A stretch of DNA of 6,618 nucleotides from Armatimonadota bacterium (lineage in GTDB: Bacteria > Armatimonadota > UBA5829), in assembly GCA_026415535.1 (NCBI GenBank), contig JAOAGX010000120.1, forward strand, positions 1 through 6,618, written 5' to 3'. A model generated the notes under the pieces. The model was not told where the DNA came from, did no database searches, and saw only the letters and a program-made list of their open reading frames with translations. Below, in pieces: positions 1 to 4,723 of the stretch. The position numbers and the translations under genes were made by a program. How positions within the stretch are numbered: position 1 is the stretch's first letter; each line of letters opens with the position of its first letter.

Positions 1-19
1 AGATGTGTATAAGAGACAG
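1..19 (+). other. Nextera/Tn5 mosaic-end adapter remnant (artefact)
   Basis: The first 19 bases read AGATGTGTATAAGAGACAG, which is exactly the Tn5 transposase mosaic end used in Nextera libraries. It is library sequence left on the contig end, not genome. Translated in the frame of the following gene it gives the well-known spurious peptide start MCIRDR, so the apparent ATG at 3 is not a real start codon. True genomic sequence begins at about base 20. Confidence 0.97.
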
Positions 20-20
20 G

Positions 21-269
21 GTTAAGCACAAGCTCGGTTCACAAGAACTCGACCCGTTCGAGATGCGTATGGACTGGGCACGTAAGATACTTGTGTTTGA
101 ATGCGAAGACGGAGTAGACCGGGACTACGAAGTCCACGACGATCTCTGGGACTGGGTCGAGGTAGGTGACGCAGGCGAGCTCGTTTACCAGGGCGATCTT
201 TTTGTTGAGTTCGAATCCTACCGTCCGCGCCACGAACCTGACAAGCTCATGAAAAGGCTGATGAGATAA
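21..269 (+). CDS. DUF2500-like small protein, 5'-truncated
   Basis: The reading frame is open from the adapter junction to TAA at 267-269, leaving 82 genuine residues. The real N-terminus is missing, and the ATG at 3 belongs to the adapter. The fragment has a beta-rich pattern: hydrophobic strand ILVFECEDG, then DYEVHDDLWDWVEVGD, then GELVYQGDLFVEFE. This order (strand with Phe and acidic-Gly turn, aromatic helix, GD.GEL.YQG, final F.xFE strand) resembles DUF2500-type domains, small proteins of unknown function often following an N-terminal membrane segment. Any such segment would lie off the contig. The charged tail (RPRHEPDKLMKRLMR) is cytoplasmic in character. The family assignment is from memory of the pattern and is moderate. 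No function is assigned. Confidence 0.6.
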   Translation, partial: VKHKLGSQELDPFEMRMDWARKILVFECEDGVDRDYEVHDDLWDWVEVGDAGELVYQGDLFVEFESYRPRHEPDKLMKRLMR

Positions 270-371
270 GTAAGCCGGCGCGTCACGAATAAACTCCCCA
301 TCCTTGTAGGAAACGATCGGTGCACAGTCCGGTGAGTTATCAAGTCTCGCAAACATTACTTTTTCGTGAAT

Positions 372-375
372 GGAG
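372..375 (+). promoter_or_regulatory. ribosome binding site fixing the DUF167 gene start
   Basis: GGAG lies 7 bases before the GTG at 383. The earlier in-frame GTG at 320 has no comparable site and would add about 21 residues that do not resemble the family. This site supports the start at 383. Confidence 0.6.
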
Positions 376-382
376 TTTTTCA

Positions 383-667
383 GTGGCTGTAATTAGAGTG
401 CACGTAACTCCCAGAGGGTCGCGGAATGAGGTGGCCGGATGGTATGGAAATACAATTCACATAAGAACTACCGCTCCACCTGTCGACGGCGCCGCTAATG
501 CAGCCGTCGTGAAACTGATGGCCGACTTTCTTGGTGTCAGAAAGAGCCAGGTGCGGATCCTGGCCGGCGAGAACAGCCGTGAGAAAACATTGTCAATTGA
601 AGGACTATCGGATGATGAGATTCGGTCCAGGGTTGTCGATCCATATCGCAGCCCGCGCCATGGCTAA
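383..667 (+). CDS. DUF167 / YggU-family protein
   Basis: This encodes 94 residues, the usual size for the DUF167 (YggU) family. The start is GTG at 383, so the product begins MAVIRVHVTPRGSRNEVAGW. The family hallmarks are visible in order: an N-terminal strand with V.VTPR.SRNEV.GW, then IRTTAPPVDGAANAAVVKLMADFL (the conserved A.PVdGkAN..li..La..l core), then VRILAGENSREKTLSIEGL (the conserved v.i..G..sr.K.v.I.g strand). Homologues are small alpha/beta proteins of unknown biochemical role. It lies 113 bases after the preceding gene and about 110 bases before hisF, where a -10 box intervenes, so it probably does not share hisF's main promoter. The assignment is secure; the function is not known. 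Confidence 0.92.
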   Translation: MAVIRVHVTPRGSRNEVAGWYGNTIHIRTTAPPVDGAANAAVVKLMADFLGVRKSQVRILAGENSREKTLSIEGLSDDEIRSRVVDPYRSPRHG

Positions 668-738
668 ACGAGTGAATCGCCGAAAACACACGTTTCGTGC
701 TCCGCTGAAACAGCCTCGGCTTTACAAGACCTTTGAGG

Positions 739-744
739 TATAAT
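739..744 (+). promoter_or_regulatory. -10 box upstream of hisF
   Basis: A perfect TATAAT lies 32 bases before the hisF ATG, with a GGAGGG ribosome site at 761-766 in between. Position and short leader fit a sigma-70-type promoter. No good -35 sits at the right distance: TTTACA at 721-726 leaves only a 12-base spacer, and the hexamer at 17-base spacing (716-721) is poor. It may therefore need an activator. Confidence 0.5.
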
Positions 745-776
745 GGTGTCCCGATCAATAGGAGGGCCAACCAATA

Positions 777-1556
777 ATGACGGACTACGTGAAGATTATT
801 CCCTGCCTAGATACTAAAGATGGTAGGCTCGTTAAAGGAGTCAATTTCGTCAATTTGAAAGACATCGCGGACCCAGCCGAGATGGCCGAGCAGTACTCGA
901 AAGCCGGTGCGGACGAGCTGGTTCTACTGGACATTACGGCAACGATAGAAGGACGCACGACGCTGCTCGATGCCGTTAAGAGAACTGTGGCGGTCATCGA
1001 CATTCCGCTCACGGTTGGAGGCGGCATAAGAACGCTGGACAACATGCGCGAGTTGTTCGATCTGGGCGTCTCAAAATGCTCCATCAACACCGCAGCTGTG
1101 AAGAATCCTCAACTCATAAGTGATGCGGCGTCTGAATTTGGCAGCGAGCGAATCACAGTCGCAATCGACACTAGACGCAACTCTCAAATGCGTTCGGGCT
1201 TCGAGGTCGTAGTGGACGGCGGACGAACGCCTGTCGGCCGCGATGCGATTGCCTGGGCCAAGGAATGCGAGTTGCTAGGAGCAGGGGCTATTCTCCCAAC
1301 GAGCATGGACGCCGACGGAACCCAAGCCGGCTACGACATACCAATGACTCGCGCCATAGCCGAGGCGGTATCGATTCCGGTAATCGCATCCGGCGGCGCG
1401 GGTAATCTAGATCATCTCGTCGAGGCGGTTGTTGACGGAAAAGCATCGGCTGTGCTGGTTGCATCTATATTCCACTACGGAACGTATACGATTAGCCAGG
1501 CAAAAGAATACATGGCGTCGAAAGGAATCAAAGTTAAGTTATGTTCGAAGGCTTAA
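777..1556 (+). CDS. hisF: imidazole glycerol phosphate synthase cyclase subunit HisF
   Basis: This 259-residue (beta/alpha)8 barrel is full length for HisF. HisF works with the glutaminase HisH to convert PRFAR and ammonia into imidazole glycerol phosphate and AICAR, the fifth step of histidine synthesis, in the cytoplasm. Visible motifs are IIPCLDTKDGRLVKGVNF with catalytic Asp12, the phosphate-binding loop LTVGGGIRT at 79-86, VAID with Asp131 (equivalent to the second catalytic Asp), TSMDADGT at 175-182 with Asp178, and the second phosphate loop VIASGGAGN at 202-210. It ends SIFHYGTYTI plus a short C-terminal helix. The ATG is preceded by GGAGGG at 761-766. The reading ILPTSMD, with Pro174 where many homologues have Leu, is a mild variant and not a broken site. 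No hisH, hisA or hisI is adjacent, so the histidine genes are apparently dispersed. Confidence 0.97.
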   Translation: MTDYVKIIPCLDTKDGRLVKGVNFVNLKDIADPAEMAEQYSKAGADELVLLDITATIEGRTTLLDAVKRTVAVIDIPLTVGGGIRTLDNMRELFDLGVSKCSINTAAVKNPQLISDAASEFGSERITVAIDTRRNSQMRSGFEVVVDGGRTPVGRDAIAWAKECELLGAGAILPTSMDADGTQAGYDIPMTRAIAEAVSIPVIASGGAGNLDHLVEAVVDGKASAVLVASIFHYGTYTISQAKEYMASKGIKVKLCSKA

Positions 1557-1643
1557 TGTCAAAAGTTTGAGGCCCAAAGTGAGAAGTCGGAAGCCAACTT
1601 CGGCAATAATAGCACCTTATGGCTTTTAACTATTGACTTTCGC

Positions 1644-1648
1644 GGAGG
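1644..1648 (+). promoter_or_regulatory. ribosome binding site fixing the TGS GTPase start
   Basis: GGAGG lies 5 bases before the ATG at 1654. An upstream in-frame TTG at 1633 overlaps this region and has no such site, so the ATG is preferred. The family N-terminus also typically begins MPANLTPEY. Confidence 0.75.
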
Positions 1649-1653
1649 AAACA

Positions 1654-2646
1654 ATGCCCGCGAATTTGACCCCGGAGTATCTCGCGGCGGAGGCGAGGTT
1701 CCGAGAAGCTGAGACAACCGAGGACAAGATTGCTGCTTTGGAAGAGATGTACGCCACCATCCCAAAGCACAAAGGCACGGAAAAGATGCGTGCCGACATT
1801 AAGCAGCGTCTGTCTAAACTCCGCAACAAGGAAAAGCAGGCAGTCAAGCACGGCAAAAAGCACGACGACTTCCATATCGTCAAACAAGGAGCAGGTCAAA
1901 TCGTACTGATAGGCCCGCCCAATTCGGGAAAATCGAGTCTGTTGGACCGTCTGACAGGTGCTGAACCTGAAATTGCCGATTACCCCTACACAACGCGCCG
2001 TCCCCTGCCCGGAATGATGGAGTTTGAAGACATTTTGATCCAACTCGTGGACGCGCCGCCGGTAACTCCAGGCTTTGCCGAAAGAGCTGTGATCGCGCTT
2101 GCACGATATGCCGACGCAGTAGCACTCGTGCTCGATGCGTCCGACGATGCCATGCTTGACCACCTAGAGGAAATCAAGGCAGAGATGGCAAAGTCGCGAG
2201 TCATGCTTGTCCGTGAATATGCCGAATGTAATGACTTAGCGCCTGGAACGGCCGAGCGGCCGGCACTGATTGTCGCAAACAAGATTGACGCCCCAAACGC
2301 CGTCGGTAATTTCGAGGTTTTGAAGGACTTTTATGCGGATGAGTTTCCTGTGCAAGCAGTCTCGGCCAAAACAGGAGAAGGTCTGGAGGAACTCAGGCGC
2401 GCGCTGTTCAATGTATTGGGGATTATTCGAGTCTATACGAAAGTACCGGGTAAGCCACCGGATATGGAAAAGCCGTTCACACTCAAGAAAGGAAGCACGC
2501 TGATTGACCTGGCAGCCGCAATACACAAGGACTTCGTCCATAGCCTCCGAATGGCGAAGGCGTGGGGGAAAAACACCCTTGACGGAGCCCAGATAGGTCG
2601 GGACCACGTACTCGAAGACGGTTATATAGTGGAGTTGCATGCGTAG
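1654..2646 (+). CDS. DRG/Obg-like GTPase with C-terminal TGS domain
   Basis: This encodes 330 residues. The N-terminal 1-65 is a charged helical region (AEARFREAETTEDKIAALEE, then a Lys-rich segment). The G domain follows: G1/Walker A GPPNSGKS at 87-94, G2 YPYTT at 110-114, G3 as DAPP at 133-136, G4 NKID at 209-212 and G5 SAK at 237-239. From about 257 to 328 lies a TGS domain (IIRVYTKVPGKPPD... PFTLKKGSTLIDLAAAIHKDF... ALDG-type loop... VLEDGYIVELHA). This is the domain order of eukaryotic/archaeal DRG proteins, which bind GTP and act around ribosomes; bacterial homologues are largely uncharacterised. The G3 motif lacks the canonical DxxG glycine, which I believe is usual in this bacterial subgroup. 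It lies 97 bases after hisF with its own ribosome site. The fold is secure; the role in translation is inferred. Confidence 0.95.
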   Translation: MPANLTPEYLAAEARFREAETTEDKIAALEEMYATIPKHKGTEKMRADIKQRLSKLRNKEKQAVKHGKKHDDFHIVKQGAGQIVLIGPPNSGKSSLLDRLTGAEPEIADYPYTTRRPLPGMMEFEDILIQLVDAPPVTPGFAERAVIALARYADAVALVLDASDDAMLDHLEEIKAEMAKSRVMLVREYAECNDLAPGTAERPALIVANKIDAPNAVGNFEVLKDFYADEFPVQAVSAKTGEGLEELRRALFNVLGIIRVYTKVPGKPPDMEKPFTLKKGSTLIDLAAAIHKDFVHSLRMAKAWGKNTLDGAQIGRDHVLEDGYIVELHA

Positions 2647-2928
2647 ATGATTGCCGCGCTTGTTCTCATTACTGGCGTGCTTCTAGTGCTAGTCGTGGGC
2701 GCCATAATGCTTGCTTATATGGGTTTAGCAAGCATACTTGTCTCGCTCGTTCCCCTGGCTCCGTGGCTGGTAATGGTCGGCACTATACTCCTGATACTAA
2801 CGGAACTGCTGCTGTTCCTAGGCGGGAAAGAGGATCGCCGCGCCGCGTGGCGCGATATGAAATACCTAGTTCCTACGTTGCTTGTGAGCGGCGCGCTGTG
2901 GTATGTGGCGCAGAAGATGCTTTGGTAA
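2647..2928 (+). CDS. small three-helix membrane protein, unknown function
   Basis: This encodes 93 residues, very hydrophobic, with likely membrane helices at about 2-24, 39-59 and 73-90. The stretch 25-38 is also apolar and could extend the first hairpin. The only strongly charged segment is GKEDRRAAWRDMK at 60-72, a basic loop that should face the cytoplasm. The ATG starts on the base directly after the GTPase TAG (zero spacing). A weak GGAG at 2631-2634 lies inside the GTPase gene 12 bases upstream, so translational coupling is likely. No family was recognised. It is judged real because of the tight junction, the clean hydrophobic pattern and an end that precedes the repeat block. Inner ATG codons at residues 21 and 25 are possible alternative starts. 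Confidence 0.65.
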   Translation: MIAALVLITGVLLVLVVGAIMLAYMGLASILVSLVPLAPWLVMVGTILLILTELLLFLGGKEDRRAAWRDMKYLVPTLLVSGALWYVAQKMLW

Positions 2929-3010
2929 GGGTCACGAACGATTTAGATCCGATACTCCTAATCCGAGCACAACCCCATAGAGATTTTGATAATGGAAGTA
3001 TGACGCGCGT

Positions 3011-3129
3011 GTCATTCTGAGCAAAGTGTGCTAATCATCATACTCAGCAAATTGTGCCAATCCTCGTTCCGAGCAACCTCGTCCTGAGCAAAGTGCGTCG
3101 GTCGTCATCCTGAGCAAGGTGTGTCAATT
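3011..3129 (+). repeat. degenerate ~26-bp direct repeats, first array
   Basis: About five diverged units starting near 3011, 3036, 3062, 3080 and 3103. The clearest form is GTCATTCTGAGCAAAGTG followed by TGCTAAT. The third unit (3062-3079) is shortened to about 18 bases. All share the CTGAGCAA core and run straight into the left arm of the inverted repeat at 3130, whose first 12 bases (GTCATCCTGAGC) match the unit. They look like decayed or variant copies of that arm. Confidence 0.75.
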
Positions 3130-3200
3130 GTCATCCTGAGCGTAGCGAAGGATCTCAGCGTAAAGTTTTATTCGAGATTCTTCGCTTCGCTCAGAATGAC
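3126..3200. repeat. 75-bp inverted repeat, copy 1
   Basis: Left arm 3130-3156 starts GTCATCCTGAGCGTAGCG. Right arm 3174-3200 ends TTCGCTCAGAATGAC. The arms are inverted copies matching at 24 of 27 positions around a 17-base loop (3157-3173). A second copy, with one difference in 75 bases, lies exactly 288 bases downstream. Each arm also folds on its own: ATCCTGAGC at 3133-3141 faces GCGAAGGAT at 3145-3153 across a GTA triloop. It resembles intergenic REP/MITE-type elements; no mobility gene is present here. Confidence 0.9.
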
Positions 3201-3316
3201 GTTATGGCGCGGACGACGGGACTAAGAGAGCCTCAGTCAGAATGATGCAAGACGCGAACGGCGGAACTAAGAGAGCCTCAGAATGACGTTATGATGCGGA
3301 CGGCAGACCAAGAGAG
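3191..3316 (+). repeat. ~42-bp tandem repeat, three units
   Basis: Units begin TCAGAATGACGTTATG and end AACTAAGAGAGCC. They start at 3191, at about 3233 (with a 4-base TCAG duplication at 3237-3240) and at 3278. The first unit overlaps the end of the inverted repeat's right arm, so each unit appears to carry the arm's terminal CTCAGAATGAC. The 32 bases 3258-3289 recur without a mismatch at 3589-3620. The array ends in AGTGAAAAAGCCGGC at 3319-3333. Confidence 0.8.
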
Positions 3317-3365
3317 CAAGTGAAAAAGCCGGCCATCATAAAACGATCATGATGAGTGCGACAAT

Positions 3366-3417
3366 CGTTGTCCTAAGCAAAGTGGCCAACTGTCGTCTTG
3401 AGCCGAGTGTGCTAATT
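3366..3417 (+). repeat. degenerate ~26-bp direct repeats, second array
   Basis: Two units (3366-3391 and 3392-3417), of the same type as those at 3011-3129, sit directly before the second inverted repeat. The second unit ends GTGTGCTAATT, very close to the first unit of the first array (GTGTGCTAAT at 3026-3035). Confidence 0.65.
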
Positions 3418-3488
3418 GTCATCCTGAGCGTAGCGAAGGATCTCAGCGTAAAGTTTTATTCGAGATTCTTCGCTACGCTCAGAATGAC
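3414..3488. repeat. 75-bp inverted repeat, copy 2
   Basis: It matches copy 1 at 74 of 75 bases. The one change is T at 3187 to A at 3475, in the right arm. Its arms (3418-3444 and 3462-3488) therefore match at 25 of 27 positions, better than copy 1. The changed base is the middle of the triloop in the arm-hairpin model. Confidence 0.9.
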
Positions 3489-3549
3489 ATGTTATGTATG
3501 ACAGAATGACACGTTATGACATAATGACGTGTTGTGACAAGACGACACC
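3481..3549 (+). repeat. short ~18-bp tandem repeats
   Basis: Units at 3481-3502 (22 bases), 3503-3520 and 3521-3538, with a partial one to 3549. The pattern is AATGAC, two variable bases, then GTTATGAC. They begin inside the right arm's last bases (AGAATGAC) and appear built by repeating the arm end plus GTTATG. They occur only in the second half of the block. Confidence 0.65.
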
Positions 3550-3576
3550 GAGATTCTTCGCTTCGCTCAGAATGAC
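3550..3576 (-). repeat. solo right arm of the inverted repeat
   Basis: These 27 bases are identical to the right arm of copy 1 (3174-3200), but no left arm precedes them. The 42-bp units follow, as in the first block. This suggests that the 18-bp repeats were inserted or expanded between a copy of the palindrome and its downstream module, or that a left arm was lost. Confidence 0.85.
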
Positions 3577-3648
3577 GTTATGATGCGGACGGCGGAACTA
3601 AGAGAGCCTCAGAATGACGTATGAAGCAAATTTCAAAAACTAAGAGAA
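3567..3648 (+). repeat. ~42-bp tandem repeat, two units
   Basis: Units at 3567-3608 and 3609-3648. The first is nearly the consensus of the earlier array; the second is diverged in its middle (GAAGCAAATTTC replaces the GC-rich centre) but keeps TCAGAATGACG and AACTAAGAGA. The array closes with AGTGAAAAAGTCGGC at 3651-3665, matching the end of the first array with one change. Confidence 0.75.
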
Positions 3649-3745
3649 TCAGTGAAAAAGTCGGCATTCAACAGAGAGGCTGTTGCGATAAGCAAGCCTT
3701 TGCAGTTCCCTTGCTAGCCGACAAACGCCAAATCGCCTTGCTGCC

Positions 3746-3772
3746 GTGTTCTAACAACCTAAAACAGAACAC
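3746..3772 (-). terminator. weak hairpin directly after the HAD gene
   Basis: GTGTTCT at 3746-3752 and AGAACAC at 3766-3772 form a 7-bp stem with a 13-base loop, starting on the base after the HAD stop codon as read on the minus strand. No T run follows, so it is at best a weak or factor-dependent terminator, or an RNA 3'-end stabiliser. Confidence 0.25.
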
Positions 3773-4453
3773 TCACGCCAGACGCGATAGAACCTCTAGG
3801 TCAATCTCTTCCAGTGATCGGACGACTAGCGTGGCAAGCGAGAAGTCGCCATCGGCTGTAGAAGGCGTGGGAACAGCAATGCATTTCATACCTGCTCGTA
3901 CCGCCGCGATGATGCCTCGCGGAGAATCCTCTATGGCCACGCAGTCCTTTGGATCAACGCCGAGGCGTTCGGCAGCTACAATGTATGGGCGAGGATCGGG
4001 CTTTTCGGCCTGTGCCTCGTCCTTAGTGACAGTAACTTCGAAATAGGGGCGCAGACCATAGCGATCAATGATCAAGTTGAGTGATCTGCGCCGGGCAGAC
4101 GTTGCAACGGCGGTTCGAACACCGGCCGAGCGAAGCAATTCCAGCAAGCCGATGACGCCTGGCATAAGAGAGTCGTGTTCTGCAACTATCTCCCTCATGT
4201 AGGAGTCCTTGGCATCCTTAACTCGGTCCCAATCGCTCGGATCTCCACCCAGCGATATGAAGTAGTCTCGAACGGTTGACCCTCCAAGCGTGACCGCCTG
4301 ACGATAGTCCTCGAGCGTGATGAATATCCCGAACCCGGCAAATGCGCGGACGAAGCACTTACCGTGCATCGGCTCGGTATCTGCCAAAACACCGTCCATA
4401 TCGAATATGACTGCCGCCGGCAGTTTTTTCTCTTCACGTGCGGTATTAAGCAT
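3773..4453 (-). CDS. HAD-superfamily phosphatase/phosphomutase, beta-PGM-like
   Basis: This encodes 226 residues, typical of the beta-phosphoglucomutase-like HAD subfamily with a helical cap after motif I. The motifs are DMDGVLADTE with Asp18 (nucleophile) and Asp20, His30 in the PMH position seen in phosphoglucomutases, motif II VATSA at 116-120, motif III AEKPDP with Lys151, and motif IV EDSPRGI with Glu175 and Asp176 for magnesium. It should hydrolyse or isomerise a small phosphorylated metabolite, most likely a sugar phosphate, in the cytoplasm. ATG at 4453 is preferred because it gives a normal family length; a TTG at 4507 would add 18 residues and has AGGA only 3 bases upstream. A promoter-like sequence lies at 4577-4605. 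A nearby GH94 phosphorylase suggests sugar-phosphate use. The exact substrate and the mutase versus phosphatase choice are not resolved. Confidence 0.93.
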   Translation of the reverse strand: MLNTAREEKKLPAAVIFDMDGVLADTEPMHGKCFVRAFAGFGIFITLEDYRQAVTLGGSTVRDYFISLGGDPSDWDRVKDAKDSYMREIVAEHDSLMPGVIGLLELLRSAGVRTAVATSARRRSLNLIIDRYGLRPYFEVTVTKDEAQAEKPDPRPYIVAAERLGVDPKDCVAIEDSPRGIIAAVRAGMKCIAVPTPSTADGDFSLATLVVRSLEEIDLEVLSRLA

Positions 4454-4510
4454 CGAAAAGATCCATTCCCCAACTCTAGGTTGTTGCCAAAAACGCGTTT
4501 TCTGCAATTT

Positions 4511-4527
4511 TCCTACTCAGCTGAGGA
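4511..4527. repeat. small palindrome in the HAD leader
   Basis: CTCAGCTGAG at 4516-4525 is a perfect 10-base palindrome. With the flanking TCCT and GGA it extends to 4511-4527 with one extra base. It lies in the predicted leader between the promoter and the HAD start. It could be an operator; there is no further evidence. Confidence 0.3.
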
Positions 4528-4576
4528 GCGTCGAACTACCAAAAAGTTCGTTTAGGACTCTATTACAACTTATCCA

Positions 4577-4605
4577 ATCCTATCAGTGCCCGACCACAGC
4601 GTCAA
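4577..4605 (-). promoter_or_regulatory. sigma-70-type promoter for the HAD gene
   Basis: Read on the minus strand: TTGACG (-35, 4600-4605), a 17-base spacer, then TAGGAT (-10, 4577-4582) preceded by TGA, an extended -10 feature. Transcription would start near 4570, about 117 bases before the ATG at 4453. Spacing and hexamers are good, so the HAD gene probably has its own transcript. Confidence 0.6.
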
Positions 4606-4723
4606 CCGTGCAACAGCCTTAGGACAGGATTTGTAAGTGTCTAGATTGCCTCGCTCAAGAACACGGCCGATCGAATTGACGCATCTAACATCTCGGCAAG
4701 CGATACGGCCAAACAGAGATTTA

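Larger units (their letters stand above)
2929..3772. other. 844-base gene-free stretch between convergent gene sets
   Basis: No convincing gene is present on either strand. Bases 2929-3010 show nothing I can name and no terminator with a T tract after the membrane-protein gene. Bases 3011-3670 are almost wholly repeats, arranged twice in the same order: ~26-bp direct repeats, a 75-bp inverted repeat, 42-bp tandem units, then AGTGAAAAAG followed by CCGGC or TCGGC (3319-3333 and 3651-3665). Bases 3671-3772 are unique, with an AGCAAG/CTTGCT inverted pair at 3691-3715 and a hairpin at 3746-3772 next to the HAD stop codon. Confidence 0.85.

Noticed and set aside
39..356. Minus-strand 105-codon frame opposite the DUF2500-like gene
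   Set aside because: It runs opposite a frame with a recognisable domain pattern, has no family features and no clear ribosome site. It is most likely a shadow.
785..1090. Minus-strand frame inside hisF
   Set aside because: It lies wholly opposite a well-conserved gene, and its Ser/Met/Thr-rich product has no recognisable motif.
1630..2163. Minus-strand 177-codon frame opposite the TGS GTPase
   Set aside because: It overlaps the G domain coding region, which is strongly constrained on the plus strand. The product has no domain character.
3126..3488. The two 75-bp inverted repeats as ordinary bidirectional terminators
   Set aside because: They could stop transcription between convergent genes, but there are no T runs after the stems, two near-identical copies lie within a larger cassette, and they are more than 190 bases from the nearest stop codon. 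A repeat-element reading fits better.
3011..3670. CRISPR array
   Set aside because: Repeats are degenerate, of several types and partly in tandem, without unique spacers of constant length. No cas genes are present.
3621..4046. Plus-strand 141-codon frame from the repeat block into the HAD gene
   Set aside because: It starts inside repeats and continues antisense to the conserved HAD C-terminus. Its Ser/Arg-rich composition is typical of a shadow frame.
4665..4710. Imperfect stem (GGCCGATCG with CGATACGGCC) downstream of the URO-D-like gene, as a terminator
   Set aside because: One bulge, a 27-base loop and no T run on the minus strand. It is too weak to call.
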